NCBI RefSeq assembly: GCF_900105585.1
Contig: NZ_FNRT01000002.1
Span: forward strand, 3,410,001 to 3,474,000
Direction: 5' to 3'
DNA from: Nocardioides exalbidus
GTDB taxonomy: Bacteria; Actinomycetota; Actinomycetes; Propionibacteriales; Nocardioidaceae
DNA: 64,000 bases
This document shows, in pieces, positions 35,825-45,496 of the stretch. The translations under genes were made by a program, and so were the position numbers. Under the pieces are notes generated by a model. That model saw only the letters and a list, made by a program, of their open reading frames with translations. It was not told the DNA's origin and did not search any database. Within the stretch, counting starts at the first letter, position 1. Each line of letters starts with the position of its first letter.

Positions 35825-36525
35825 GTGAACATGCCAGCTGACTCGCGCAAGCGGCTTCCCATCCTGATTGCAGGATGGGTTCTGCAGGACGGCAACTACG
35901 ACGACTTCGTTGTCGGACGCAACGCGAGTTCGCCCTCGAGTTCTACACCCACTTCGACCGCCCTCTCCGACACGTGGATGACGGAAGACTCGAATTGCGC
36001 GCCACCGGTTCCTACGGCGACTACGAGGTCACTGCCCGTGTCGTCTTCGACAACATCAACGAGACGCGCAGCGTGCAGAAGGGCTGCTGGGTACTCGACT
36101 TCGGTACAACGATGGCTTACAACACCCACACCGCCGAGATCGCCGACGGTCGCCAGCCCCGAGTAGGAGACATACTCCGAGGCGTTGTCTCGCTCGGTGT
36201 CGACCACTTCGACTACATCAAAAGCCTTGCTCACGTGCCTGACGTGCCGGCTCTCATCTACACCTGGGACGTCGAGCGCATCGAAATCGATGAGACGCCC
36301 CGAGAAGCCGTCTACTCCGACGATCCCAGGTTCGGACCGCACATCCCAGCCGGGGAAGGACCGATCAGCCTCCCCGACCTCACCCGCGAGCAGTGGCGTT
36401 CGTTACCACGAACGCGGATGTGGGACGACGAACCGGACGGGGCAGGTCTGTACCGCCTGCACTGCTCCACGACCGGCGCCACGCCAACAAGGGCGTTCAC
36501 AGCTCCGCAGCGCACCTGCGACTAG
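35825..36525 (+). pseudogene. Hypothetical gene with an apparent 1-nt frameshift
   Basis: Two overlapping frames together make one plausible ~230-residue protein. The first starts at GTG 35825 (MNMPADSRKRLPILIAGW, then DGNYDDFVVGRN) and loses sense after residue ~33. The second frame continues from about 35923 with REFALEFYTHFDRPL to the TAG at 36525. One missing base at about 35921-35923 (an extra C would give GRN-REF) explains the break. The protein is rich in Asp and aromatic residues, has no signal peptide, and is not recognised. It could be a real mutation or a sequencing error. Base composition is less GC-rich than the surroundings. Confidence 0.6.
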
Positions 36526-36538
36526 GTGGGACTGAACA

Positions 36539-36612
36539 TCCGGATCTGCCGCGTTGGGGGCCGGCTACGCCCGCTCGGATCTGCCGCGACCCGAGCGTCT
36601 GCACGTGCCGGG
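36539..36612. repeat. Right cluster of the tccggatctgcc repeat family
   Basis: Copies are at 36539-36550 (exact 12-mer) and 36576-36585 (10-base core CGGATCTGCC inside GCTCGG/CCGAGC arms at 36573-36596), with a looser relative at 36596-36612. The 36526-36727 gap otherwise holds nothing I can identify apart from the expected promoter of the next gene. Confidence 0.55.
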
Positions 36613-36727
36613 TGAGTGCGTCTTGCGCTGCTCCTGCTGGTTGGCGGAGAGATGCGCCGGACGGCGAGAGGGTGCCATCGGCGCTGCCCGTGTCCGCTCG
36701 CGCCAGGACCTCTGATGTCATGCACGG

Positions 36728-38402
<1,675 letters not shown>

Positions 38403-38408
38403 CGCGGT

Positions 38409-39200
38409 CTAGGTCATCCGGAAGATGGGCCATCCGATCTCGGTACGCCACGTGGCCGGGTCGGGGTCGTCGGCCGGCCCGACGAGGTAGGTCTCCCGGA
38501 CCGGGCCGGCGACCGCGAGCGCGTTGGCCACGACCCACGAGCCGAGCTCGCCGTAGGTGATGTCGGCGTCGTCGTGCGGTCCGACGTGGGTCGCGACAGC
38601 CAGCTCCACCGCCGGCAGGGTCACCGGGCGTACGCGCCCGCGACGCGGCGGGTCGGCTGCCGGCAGGTGCAGCAGGACGTGGCCCTGCCCCTCCTCGAAG
38701 AGGGAGTTGTCGTAGACCCCGCCCGGGGGTCCGGTCCGGGTGCCGATGGCGGCGTCGAGCTCGGCCAGGGCTCCGGCGAACCACGCGGCCACGGAGTCGC
38801 TGTCCACGTCGTCCTCGATCGCGGCCACGGTCGTCTCGGGCACGGCCCTCAGCTCGACGCTCAGGGGCACGGGGTCGGGGTCGAGGAGGCGACGCAGCGA
38901 CACGACCGCGGACCGGGTCCGGTCCAGCTCGGCCTCCAGGCGTGCCAGGTGGTCGGACACGAGCGCGGCACGGCGGTCGGGGTCTCCCGACTCGATGATG
39001 CGTCGGACGTCCGCGAGGGGGACGTCGAGCTCCCGGAGGCGGTGGATCACCTGCGCGGTCGGGATCTGGTACCCGTCGTAGGAGCGGTACCCGGTGGCCT
39101 GGTCGACCGCGGCGGGGACGAGCAGCCCCGCCTCGTGGTAGCGACGCAGCGTCTTCACGCTCAGGTGCGTCAGCCGCGAGAACTCACCGATGGCCAGCAT
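38409..39200 (-). CDS. MerR family regulator with GyrI-like effector domain
   Basis: A 263-residue regulator with an N-terminal MerR winged helix (LAIGEFSRLTHLSVKTLRRYHEAGLLVPAAVD), a dimerisation coiled coil (about 80-115), and a C-terminal GyrI/SOUL-like ligand-binding domain, the layout of BmrR-type multidrug sensors. The ATG at 39200 was chosen over 39215 because CACACT lies 6 nt upstream (leaderless). It is divergent from an NTF2-like/SDR operon, and dyads with MerR-type spacing lie in the intergenic region. Confidence 0.92.
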   Translation of the reverse strand: MLAIGEFSRLTHLSVKTLRRYHEAGLLVPAAVDQATGYRSYDGYQIPTAQVIHRLRELDVPLADVRRIIESGDPDRRAALVSDHLARLEAELDRTRSAVVSLRRLLDPDPVPLSVELRAVPETTVAAIEDDVDSDSVAAWFAGALAELDAAIGTRTGPPGGVYDNSLFEEGQGHVLLHLPAADPPRRGRVRPVTLPAVELAVATHVGPHDDADITYGELGSWVVANALAVAGPVRETYLVGPADDPDPATWRTEIGWPIFRMT

Positions 39201-39206
39201 GGCGCC

Positions 39207-39237
39207 AGTGTGCACTCTCCCTCCGGGGGAGAGTCAC
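39207..39237 (-). promoter_or_regulatory. Candidate MerR autoregulatory promoter/operator
   Basis: On the minus strand a -10-like CACACT (39207-39212) ends 6 nt before the merR ATG. The dyad ACTCTCCC-TCCGG-GGGAGAGT (39214-39234) lies directly behind it, across the place where a 19-bp MerR-type spacer would be. Confidence 0.5.
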
Positions 39238-39241
39238 GTGC

Positions 39242-39272
39242 TTGACCCTGCCGTCCGGGGACGCAGCAACGT
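39242..39272 (+). promoter_or_regulatory. Candidate MerR-activated promoter of the NTF2-like/SDR operon
   Basis: TTGACC (39242-39247) and CAACGT (39267-39272) are separated by 19 bp, the long spacer typical of MerR-activated promoters. The spacer has a central dyad CGTCCGGGGACG (39252-39263). Confidence 0.45.
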
Positions 39273-39309
39273 GGTCGACATGACCACACCGCTGAAAGGA
39301 CACGACACC

Positions 39310-39663
39310 ATGAACGACACGACTGCATTCGCGTGGGACGAGCTCCCCGAGGTCGTGGCGAGCTACCTGCGCGCCCACGTCTCCCAGGACTTCGCCACCG
39401 CCATGACCTACCTGCCCGAGGACGTCGTCGTCACCGACAACGGCGAGGTCCTCGAGGGTCGCGACGAGACCTTCACGGTCTTCGACCAGTCGGCGAAGGA
39501 CTACGACGTCGAGACCACCCTCGGCTCGATCTCCCGGCCCGCCGACGACGTGTGGGAGGTCGGCACGCACCTCTCGGGGAACTTCCCCGGCGGCGAGGTC
39601 GACCTCCGCATGGTCTTCACCCTCGTCGACGACGTGATCCGCAGGCTCGACATCACCGTCTGA
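39310..39663 (+). CDS. NTF2-like/SnoaL-fold protein
   Basis: A 117-residue single-domain protein with the NTF2-like pattern: [37 protein letters not shown] and later a beta-rich half with [14 protein letters not shown]. Such proteins bind small hydrophobic ligands or act as isomerases/cyclases; no catalytic set is clear. The ribosome binding site is GAAAGGA. It precedes an SDR gene by 37 bp, apparently in one operon under the MerR-type promoter. Confidence 0.75.
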   Translation: MNDTTAFAWDELPEVVASYLRAHVSQDFATAMTYLPEDVVVTDNGEVLEGRDETFTVFDQSAKDYDVETTLGSISRPADDVWEVGTHLSGNFPGGEVDLRMVFTLVDDVIRRLDITV

Positions 39664-39700
39664 CGCCACCACACCCACCGACATCACCAGGAGGATCGAC

Positions 39701-40486
39701 ATGTCCATGCCAGATCGCGACCGACTCGACGGTCGGCGCGCACTCGTCACAGGCGGGTCCAAGGGCGCGGGGAGGGCGGTGGTGGACCGGTTGCGCGAGC
39801 TGGGCGCGGACGTGTGGACCACCGCCCGGACGATGCCAGCCGGCTACCCGCACCCCGACCGCTTCATCGAGGTCGACACCTCGACCGCCGACGGCGCCGC
39901 GACCGTGGCGGCGAGGATCTCCGAGCACGGTCCGCTCGACGTGCTCGTGCACGTGGTCGGCGGCTCGTCGACCGCACCCGGCGGGTTCGCCGCCGCAGGG
40001 GAGGAGCAGTGGATGGCCGAGCTCAACCTCAACCTCCTGGGTGCGGTCCGGCTGGATCGCGCCCTGCTGCCCGCCATGGTCGAGGCCGGGTCGGGCGCGG
40101 TCGTCCACGTCACCTCGATCCAGCGCCAGATGCCGCTGCACGACGCGACGCTGCCCTACGCCGCCGCCAAGGGCGCGCTGCGGACCTACAGCAAGGGCCT
40201 GGCGAACCAGCTCGCTCCTCACGGCGTCCGGGTGAACGCCGTCAGCCCGGGCGGCATCGAGACCGAGGCCTACGAGGACTTCGTCGACCTGCTCGCCCAG
40301 GGCAACGACCTGACGCCCGACCAGGCGAGGCAGACGATCTTCGACTCCCTCGGAGGCGTTCCCCTCGGACGCTTCGCGTCACCCGCGGAGGTCGCTGACC
40401 TCGTCGGCTTCCTCGTCTCCGACCGGGCCTCCTCCATCGTGGGAGCCGAGTACGTCATCGACGGCGGAACCGTCCCCACCACCTGA
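39701..40486 (+). CDS. SDR family oxidoreductase
   Basis: A 261-residue classical short-chain dehydrogenase. It has [13 protein letters not shown] (cofactor site), a VVGGSS segment in place of the usual NNAG, HVTSIQ (catalytic Ser), YAAAKGAL (Tyr-x3-Lys, Tyr about 152) and the C-terminal [14 protein letters not shown]. The ribosome binding site is a strong AGGAGG. The substrate is unknown. It is probably co-transcribed with the NTF2-like gene. Confidence 0.93.
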   Translation: MSMPDRDRLDGRRALVTGGSKGAGRAVVDRLRELGADVWTTARTMPAGYPHPDRFIEVDTSTADGAATVAARISEHGPLDVLVHVVGGSSTAPGGFAAAGEEQWMAELNLNLLGAVRLDRALLPAMVEAGSGAVVHVTSIQRQMPLHDATLPYAAAKGALRTYSKGLANQLAPHGVRVNAVSPGGIETEAYEDFVDLLAQGNDLTPDQARQTIFDSLGGVPLGRFASPAEVADLVGFLVSDRASSIVGAEYVIDGGTVPTT

Positions 40487-40493
40487 CGCCCGG

Positions 40494-40526
40494 GGTGGTC
40501 CTCCGTGGCACCCGCGGAGGATCACC
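40494..40526. terminator. Bidirectional hairpin terminator between convergent SDR genes
   Basis: Arms GGTGGTCCTCCG (40494-40505) and CGGAGGATCACC (40515-40526) form a 12-bp stem with one G-T pair and a 9-nt loop. It covers the end of both convergent genes. Confidence 0.75.
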
Positions 40527-41259
40527 AGGGCTGGAGGCCGGTCTCGTCGCGGAAGGTGCCGGACGGTCCGCCGTCGGGGAGCGTCGCGAGCTCGAGGAAG
40601 ACAGCGGCGCCCTGCTCGGGCGTACGGAATCCCTGGTGGTTGTTGAGGTCGGTCGACACGTAGCCCGGGCAGCCGGCGTTCACGAGGACCGGCGTGCCGG
40701 CGAGCTCCTTCGCGTACTGGATGGTGATGGCGTTGAGGTAGGACTTCGTGGGGGAGTACGCCGCCGAGATCGGCCCGACGGCCTCGGCCTGCGCGGTCTG
40801 GAGCGTCAGCGAGCCGACCGTGCTGGAGACGTTGACGATGCGCGGCGAGGCCGAGCGGCGCAGCATCGGCAGCATGGCGTTGGTGACCCGGATGACGCCG
40901 ACGACGTTGGTGTCGACCACCTCGAGCACCTGGGCGGCGCTCACCTGCGTGGGCTCCTGCGGCATCCCGCCGGTGATGGCGGCGTTGTTGACGAGCACGT
41001 CGAGCCTGCCCGCCTCCTGCTCGATGGCCGCGGCGGCCGCCGCCACGCTCTCGTCGGACGTCACGTCGAGCGCGACGCCGAACACGTCGTGTCCGTCGGC
41101 CTGCAGCTTCTCGACGGCGGCCGTGCGACGACCCTCGTCGCGGGCGCCCACGGCGACGCGGAAGCCGAGGCGGGACAGGCCTGCGGCGATCTCGTAGCCG
41201 ATGCCCTTGTTGGCGCCGGTGACGAGGGCGATCTTCTTGCTGGTGGAGGAATCAGTCAT
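40522..41259 (-). CDS. SDR family oxidoreductase (carbonyl reductase-like)
   Basis: A 245-residue SDR with ALVTGANKGIGYEIA, DVLVNNAAITGG, VSSTVGSL (Ser) and YSPTKSYLNA (Tyr-x3-Lys). The TGANKGIG pattern is typical of NADPH-dependent carbonyl reductases. It is divergent from a LysR gene across 115 bp that holds a T-N11-A dyad, so it is the likely target of that regulator. Confidence 0.93.
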   Translation of the reverse strand: MTDSSTSKKIALVTGANKGIGYEIAAGLSRLGFRVAVGARDEGRRTAAVEKLQADGHDVFGVALDVTSDESVAAAAAAIEQEAGRLDVLVNNAAITGGMPQEPTQVSAAQVLEVVDTNVVGVIRVTNAMLPMLRRSASPRIVNVSSTVGSLTLQTAQAEAVGPISAAYSPTKSYLNAITIQYAKELAGTPVLVNAGCPGYVSTDLNNHQGFRTPEQGAAVFLELATLPDGGPSGTFRDETGLQPW

Positions 41260-41316
41260 GCCTCGATCGTGGGCTCGCGGAGCCGCGGCTTTCCAAGACC
41301 GATCAGGTGGACGTCG

Positions 41317-41331
41317 ATACCGGGCAGGTAT
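41317..41331. promoter_or_regulatory. Candidate LysR box
   Basis: ATACC-GGGCA-GGTAT is a perfect 5-5-5 dyad containing the T-N11-A core of LysR-type binding sites. It lies midway between the SDR gene (minus) and the LysR gene (plus). Confidence 0.55.
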
Positions 41332-41361
41332 GCCTGCAGGTCAGGGCTGGTTCCTCCGGCG

Positions 41362-41367
41362 TACGCT
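41362..41367 (+). promoter_or_regulatory. -10-like TACGCT for the LysR gene
   Basis: TACGCT ends 7 nt before GTG at 41375 with no Shine-Dalgarno, consistent with a leaderless transcript. This hexamer decides the chosen start over the longer open frame. Confidence 0.35.
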
Positions 41368-41374
41368 CGGCGAC

Positions 41375-42217
41375 GTGGAGACCCGCGAGCTGCGCTACTT
41401 CGTCGCCGTCGCCGAGGAGTCGCACGTCGGTCGTGCGGCCGAGCGGCTCGGCATGGCGCAACCTCCGCTGTCCCGCGCGATCGCGCAGCTCGAGCGACGC
41501 CTGGGTGCCGAGCTCTTCGTCCGGACCCCGCGCGGCATGGAGCTCACCACCGCCGGCGAGACCCTCCTGCGCGAGGGCCGGGTCGCCCTGGCCGCGGTCG
41601 AGGCGGCGGAACGCCGCACCCGGCGGTCCGTCGAGGTCAGCGGACCGAGGGTGGTGCTCACCGCCAAGGCCGGCGCCTCGAGCGAGCTGATGGCCAAGCT
41701 GCTCGATGCGTACGCCGCCGAGCCGGACGCGGTCGACGTCGAGGTCGTGCTCAGCGCTCCGGGCTACCAGGCTCCGATGCTGCGCGACGGACGGGCGGAC
41801 GTGGCGATCCTGCACCGGCCCTTCGACGACCTGTCCGGCTTCGACGCCGACGTGCTGGCCGTCGAGGACCAGGTGCTGATCCTGCCGTCAGGGCACCCGC
41901 TCACCGCACGCGAGTCGATGACCGTCGCCGAGGCCACGTCGATCCCGGACCTCCCCGTGCCACGCTGGCCGCACCTCGACGGCTCCTACCCCGACGGTCC
42001 GGGCCCGGAGCTGCGCGACCTCACCCAGGTGCTGCAGCTCGTCCGGCTGGGTCGCACGGCGATCGTGCTCCCGGAGTCGGCCCGTGCCAACCTGCGCGAC
42101 GGCCTCGCCGTCGTACGCCTCACGGACGCGCCGCAGGTCACCACCGTGATCGCGTGGCAGCCTCACAGCACGTCGACGGGCGTGGCGGGACTGGTGCGCA
42201 CCGCCTCACGGCTCTGA
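41375..42217 (+). CDS. LysR family transcriptional regulator
   Basis: A 280-residue LysR regulator. The winged HTH is at the N-terminus (METRELRYFVAVAEESHVGRAAERLGMAQPPLSRAI) and the periplasmic-binding-protein-like effector domain follows (about 90-280). The frame is open from 41201, but that extension overlaps the divergent SDR gene and has no homology, so GTG at 41375 is used. Its last 55 bp overlap the convergent membrane protein gene. It probably controls the adjacent divergent SDR. Confidence 0.93.
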   Translation: METRELRYFVAVAEESHVGRAAERLGMAQPPLSRAIAQLERRLGAELFVRTPRGMELTTAGETLLREGRVALAAVEAAERRTRRSVEVSGPRVVLTAKAGASSELMAKLLDAYAAEPDAVDVEVVLSAPGYQAPMLRDGRADVAILHRPFDDLSGFDADVLAVEDQVLILPSGHPLTARESMTVAEATSIPDLPVPRWPHLDGSYPDGPGPELRDLTQVLQLVRLGRTAIVLPESARANLRDGLAVVRLTDAPQVTTVIAWQPHSTSTGVAGLVRTASRL

Positions 42218-42849
42218 CGTGCCGGCCGCGCACCGGCCACCAGCAGGCAGAGCCCGCCGAGAGCGGTGAACGTGCCGGAGTACGCCTCCCACCACGGAGC
42301 CGCGTCGAATGAGCCGATGCCGTAGGTCAGCGCAGCGACGAACGGTGAGCCGAGCAGGACGAAGGCCGCGCCGGCCCGTGGCCATCCGCGCGACTTCCAC
42401 AGCAGACCGACCAGGAGGACCGTCGGCACGAGGCACCACCACAGGAGCGATCCCGACTCCGTGAGGGGGGCGATCGGCCGGCCGGCGAGCCCGGACCGCA
42501 GGGTCGCCTGACCGATGTCGGCGATGCCGCCGGCCGCCACGACGGCCCCGAGCCCCCAGCCGACCGCTGCCCGACCGGCCGCGAGCGCGAACGGCAGCAG
42601 CAGCATCGCCGACGCCAGGACGAGGAGCGACCAGCCCGCCTGCTGGGCGCTCGTCCCGATCGGGGTCCAGGGGTCGGAAGGCACCACGACGTCGAAGCGG
42701 TGGTCCTGGCGGACCTCGCACGCCGGCGTGTCCGGAGAGCCGCCGTAGGGGCACGCGGAGGCCCAGCGCTGCCGCGAGGCGGCGAACATCAGCGCGCCGG
42801 ACGCGACCAGCAGCACGCCCACCACGACTCGGACCGGCCGGATCCCCAT
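42163..42849 (-). CDS. Hypothetical membrane protein
   Basis: A 228-residue protein, not recognised. It has an N-terminal hydrophobic helix (VVVGVLLVASGALMFAAS), a ~45-residue loop with two cysteines (ACPYGG, PACEV) that may form a disulfide outside, then about four or five further helices. The ATG at 42849 was chosen over an in-frame start at 42909, which overlaps the neighbouring gene. The 3' end overlaps the lysR gene by 55 bp in the convergent sense. Confidence 0.65.
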   Translation of the reverse strand: MGIRPVRVVVGVLLVASGALMFAASRQRWASACPYGGSPDTPACEVRQDHRFDVVVPSDPWTPIGTSAQQAGWSLLVLASAMLLLPFALAAGRAAVGWGLGAVVAAGGIADIGQATLRSGLAGRPIAPLTESGSLLWWCLVPTVLLVGLLWKSRGWPRAGAAFVLLGSPFVAALTYGIGSFDAAPWWEAYSGTFTALGGLCLLVAGARPARQSREAVRTSPATPVDVL

Positions 42850-42860
42850 GCGGCAGTGTC

Positions 42861-43685
42861 CTACCGCGACCCGGTCTCCTTCAAGCGCTCCGTGATCGGC
42901 GTCAGGCACGCGACGAGCTCTGCGAGGTCGGCCGGGCCGAGGGAGGCGTACGGCGCCTCGGCAAGGGCGTCGGTCATCGACTCGATCCGGTCCTTGGTCG
43001 CGCGGCCGGCGTCGGTGAAGAGACCCGCGTCGTCGACGAGGCCGCGCTCACGGAGCCGGGCCATCACGGTCGCCAGGTAGGGCTTCGGCAGCTGGTGGAT
43101 CCGGCCGAACGACTCCGCGGGCAGGATCCCGGCGTCGATGGCGAGGAGGACGTGGCACTCGGTGCGGTCGATCTGCTCGACGACCAGCGCCGCGATGTGG
43201 CCGTCGCCGCGGTGCTCGCGGAGCATGTTCGCGGCGTGCCACAGCCGGGCGACGGGCTCGTCGGGGACCGGCAGGCTGCGGAGGGCGGCGTACATCGCCC
43301 GGCCCTCGACCGGCGCGCTCGTCGCGGCCTGCGTGAGCAGGTCTGCCGCGCGGGCGAGGCCGGGCGTCTCGACGAGGTCGCCCAGGATGCGGCGGAGGGC
43401 GGCGACGCACCCGCGCTGGCGAGCGGCGTGCGCGCCCTCGGGCGTCGTGGTCTCCCACACGGACGGGATGTGGCGAGCGACCTCGCCGGGGCCGAAGTTG
43501 TAGAAGGTGGCGTCGACCACCTCGGCCGGCACCCGGCCCAGGGGAGCGGAACGGCCGGCGAAGTAGCCGTCCCAGTAGGTGCCGAAGCCGAGTGCGGCCA
43601 TCTCCTCGTGGGGCTCCTCGGAGAAGAAGTTCACGAGGCAGATGGGCTCGGTCATCTCGAACATGGTGCGCGCTGGTGTCGTCAT
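42861..43685 (-). CDS. SCO6745 family protein (HTH-like)
   Basis: A 274-residue protein matching the actinobacterial SCO6745 family: LGFGTYWDGYFAGRSAPLGRVPAEVVDATFYNFGPGEVARHIPSVW is the characteristic N-terminal region. The C-terminal part has a winged-helix look (KPYLATVMARLRERGLVDDAGLFTDAGRATKDRIE). The function is unknown. AGGACAGGT lies just before the ATG. It is 7 bp downstream of the ECF sigma gene and likely in the same operon. Confidence 0.85.
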   Translation of the reverse strand: MTTPARTMFEMTEPICLVNFFSEEPHEEMAALGFGTYWDGYFAGRSAPLGRVPAEVVDATFYNFGPGEVARHIPSVWETTTPEGAHAARQRGCVAALRRILGDLVETPGLARAADLLTQAATSAPVEGRAMYAALRSLPVPDEPVARLWHAANMLREHRGDGHIAALVVEQIDRTECHVLLAIDAGILPAESFGRIHQLPKPYLATVMARLRERGLVDDAGLFTDAGRATKDRIESMTDALAEAPYASLGPADLAELVACLTPITERLKETGSR

Positions 43686-43692
43686 ACCTGTC

Positions 43693-44970
43693 CTACGAAC
43701 GCGGGTCGCCGGATCCGACACGCGCTCGGTTCTCGTCCGCGCGGCGGCCCAGCACGGTCCGCTCGCCCTCGTTGCGGGTGAGGGTCGCGGCCTCGCCGAA
43801 GGCCGCGCTCGCCTCCGCGTGGCACCCCGACCGCTCGAGCAGGTCGCCCCGCACGCTGTGCCACAGCGGCCCCGGCAGGAGCGGCTCGTCACCCAGCAGC
43901 GCGAGGCCGGCAGCCGGTCCGAAGGCCCGGCCGTGGGCGACGGCCCGGTTCACCTCGACGACCGGACCGGGCGCGGCCTGCGCGAGGACGTCGTACAACC
44001 TCGCGATGCGCCGCCAGTCGGTGTCCTCGGCCCGGGCAGCGCGGGCGTGGACGGCGGCGATCGAGGCCTGGAGGAAGTAGGTGCCGACCGGCGTGCCGGT
44101 CGCCGCGATCTCCTCGGCCCGGGCGAGCACCGACAGCCCGCGACGGATCCGCAGCCGGTCCCAGAGCGTGCGGTCCTGCGCCTCCAGCAGCACGGGTACG
44201 CCGTCCGCGTCGAGGCGCGCGGCCGTGCGCGAGCCCTGCAGCTCGAGCAACGCCTGCAGCCCGAGGACCTCCGGCTCGTCGGGCGTCAGCACGGCCAGCA
44301 TCCGCGCCAGCCGGGTGGCCTCGTCGGCGAGGTCGGGACGCATCCAGTCGTCGCCGGCGGTGGCGGTGTAGCCCTCGTTGAAGACGAGGTAGATCACCGC
44401 CATCACGTCGTCGAGCCGCTTCGTGCGCTCCTCGCCGGTGGGCAGCTCGAAGTCCGCGTGCGCCTCGGCGAGCGTCCGCTTGGCCCGCGAGATGCGGGTG
44501 CCCATCGTCGCCTCGGAGGTGAGGAAGCCACGCGCGATCTCGGCCGTGGTGAGGCCGCCGACGAGCCGCAGGGTGAGGGCGGCCCGCGAGTCCGGGGTGA
44601 GGGAGGGGTGGCAGGACAGGAAGACCAGCCGGAGGACGTCGTCCTCGATGTGGTCGACCTGCGCGTCGAGGTCGGGCACGAGTGCCTCCTCTCCCTCGCT
44701 CGCGTGCTCGAGCTCGGCGAGCTTGCGCCGGTAGGTGTCGGCGCGCCGGAAGTGGTCGATCCCGCGACGCTTGGCGGTGGTCATCAGCCAGGCGCCCGGG
44801 TTGTCCGGCACGCCGGTGGCCGGCCACTGCTCGAGCGCGGCGACCAGCGCGTCCTGGGCGAGGTCCTCGGCGAGGTCGACGTCGCGCGTCATGCGGGTGA
44901 GGGCGCCGACGAGGCGGGCCGACTCGGCCCGCCACGCGGCGGCGATCACGTGCTGGAGGTCGTCGGGCAC
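43693..44970 (-). CDS. ECF42-type RNA polymerase sigma factor with C-terminal extension
   Basis: A 425-residue sigma factor, far longer than ordinary ECF sigmas. Region 2 is LTRMTRDVDLAEDLAQDALVAAL, region 4 is TAEIARGFLTSEATMGTRISRAK, and a ~220-residue helical (TPR-like, DUF6596) extension follows with VFNEGYTAT and YFLQASIAAVHARA. ECF42 sigmas are encoded next to a DGPF/YCII protein, exactly as here, and usually have no anti-sigma factor. The extension is needed for activity in the studied Streptomyces case. The start is GTG at 44970; the frame stays open upstream without homology. Confidence 0.92.
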   Translation of the reverse strand: MPDDLQHVIAAAWRAESARLVGALTRMTRDVDLAEDLAQDALVAALEQWPATGVPDNPGAWLMTTAKRRGIDHFRRADTYRRKLAELEHASEGEEALVPDLDAQVDHIEDDVLRLVFLSCHPSLTPDSRAALTLRLVGGLTTAEIARGFLTSEATMGTRISRAKRTLAEAHADFELPTGEERTKRLDDVMAVIYLVFNEGYTATAGDDWMRPDLADEATRLARMLAVLTPDEPEVLGLQALLELQGSRTAARLDADGVPVLLEAQDRTLWDRLRIRRGLSVLARAEEIAATGTPVGTYFLQASIAAVHARAARAEDTDWRRIARLYDVLAQAAPGPVVEVNRAVAHGRAFGPAAGLALLGDEPLLPGPLWHSVRGDLLERSGCHAEASAAFGEAATLTRNEGERTVLGRRADENRARVGSGDPRS

Positions 44971-45002
44971 GAGCCCCAGCGTAGGGAGCAGCAGCGTGCC
45001 CG

Positions 45003-45377
45003 CTACTCCGTCGGCGCGTCCGGGCCGTCGGAGATCTGGCGCAGCGTGGCCACGACGGTCACCTCGGGCCAGTGCGTCGCGTGCAGCTCGGCGAACTCGC
45101 GCTGATCGGCGATCGCGGCGTCGAGGTCGGCGTACTCCATGATCGCCCAGCCGCCGACGACCTCCTTGCCCTCGGCGTAGGGGCCGTCGACGCGGGTGAC
45201 CTCGCCGTCGCGGACCACGAAGTTGATCGCGTCCTCGGTGCCGTAGAGGCCACCGCCGTCGACGAACCGGCCGTCCGCGGCGCGCTCGCCGATGTGGACG
45301 TCCATCGCCTCGAACAGCGACTTCGGCGGCATCCCGATGTTCTCCTCCATCCGGACGAATCCCATGAAACGCGGCAT
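45003..45377 (-). CDS. YCII/DGPF-domain protein (ECF42 partner)
   Basis: A 124-residue YCII-related protein with the motif VDGPYAEGKEVVGGWAI that names the DGPF family. It is 32 bp upstream of the ECF42 sigma gene. DGPF genes are the usual neighbours and targets of ECF42 sigmas; the biochemical role is unknown. The ATG at 45377 (MPRFMGFV) is chosen for its ribosome binding site AGGAG 8 nt upstream, over an ATG at 45395. Confidence 0.92.
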   Translation of the reverse strand: MPRFMGFVRMEENIGMPPKSLFEAMDVHIGERAADGRFVDGGGLYGTEDAINFVVRDGEVTRVDGPYAEGKEVVGGWAIMEYADLDAAIADQREFAELHATHWPEVTVVATLRQISDGPDAPTE

Positions 45378-45496
45378 CGTGCTCACTCCTGACATGTGTG
45401 TGGTGCAGGTGGGTGGTCGTTGTCTCGCACGTACGTCGACCGGGCCGGCGTGGCTTCGACATCGACCCCGCAACAATTTTCCGCCAGTCTGGCGCC

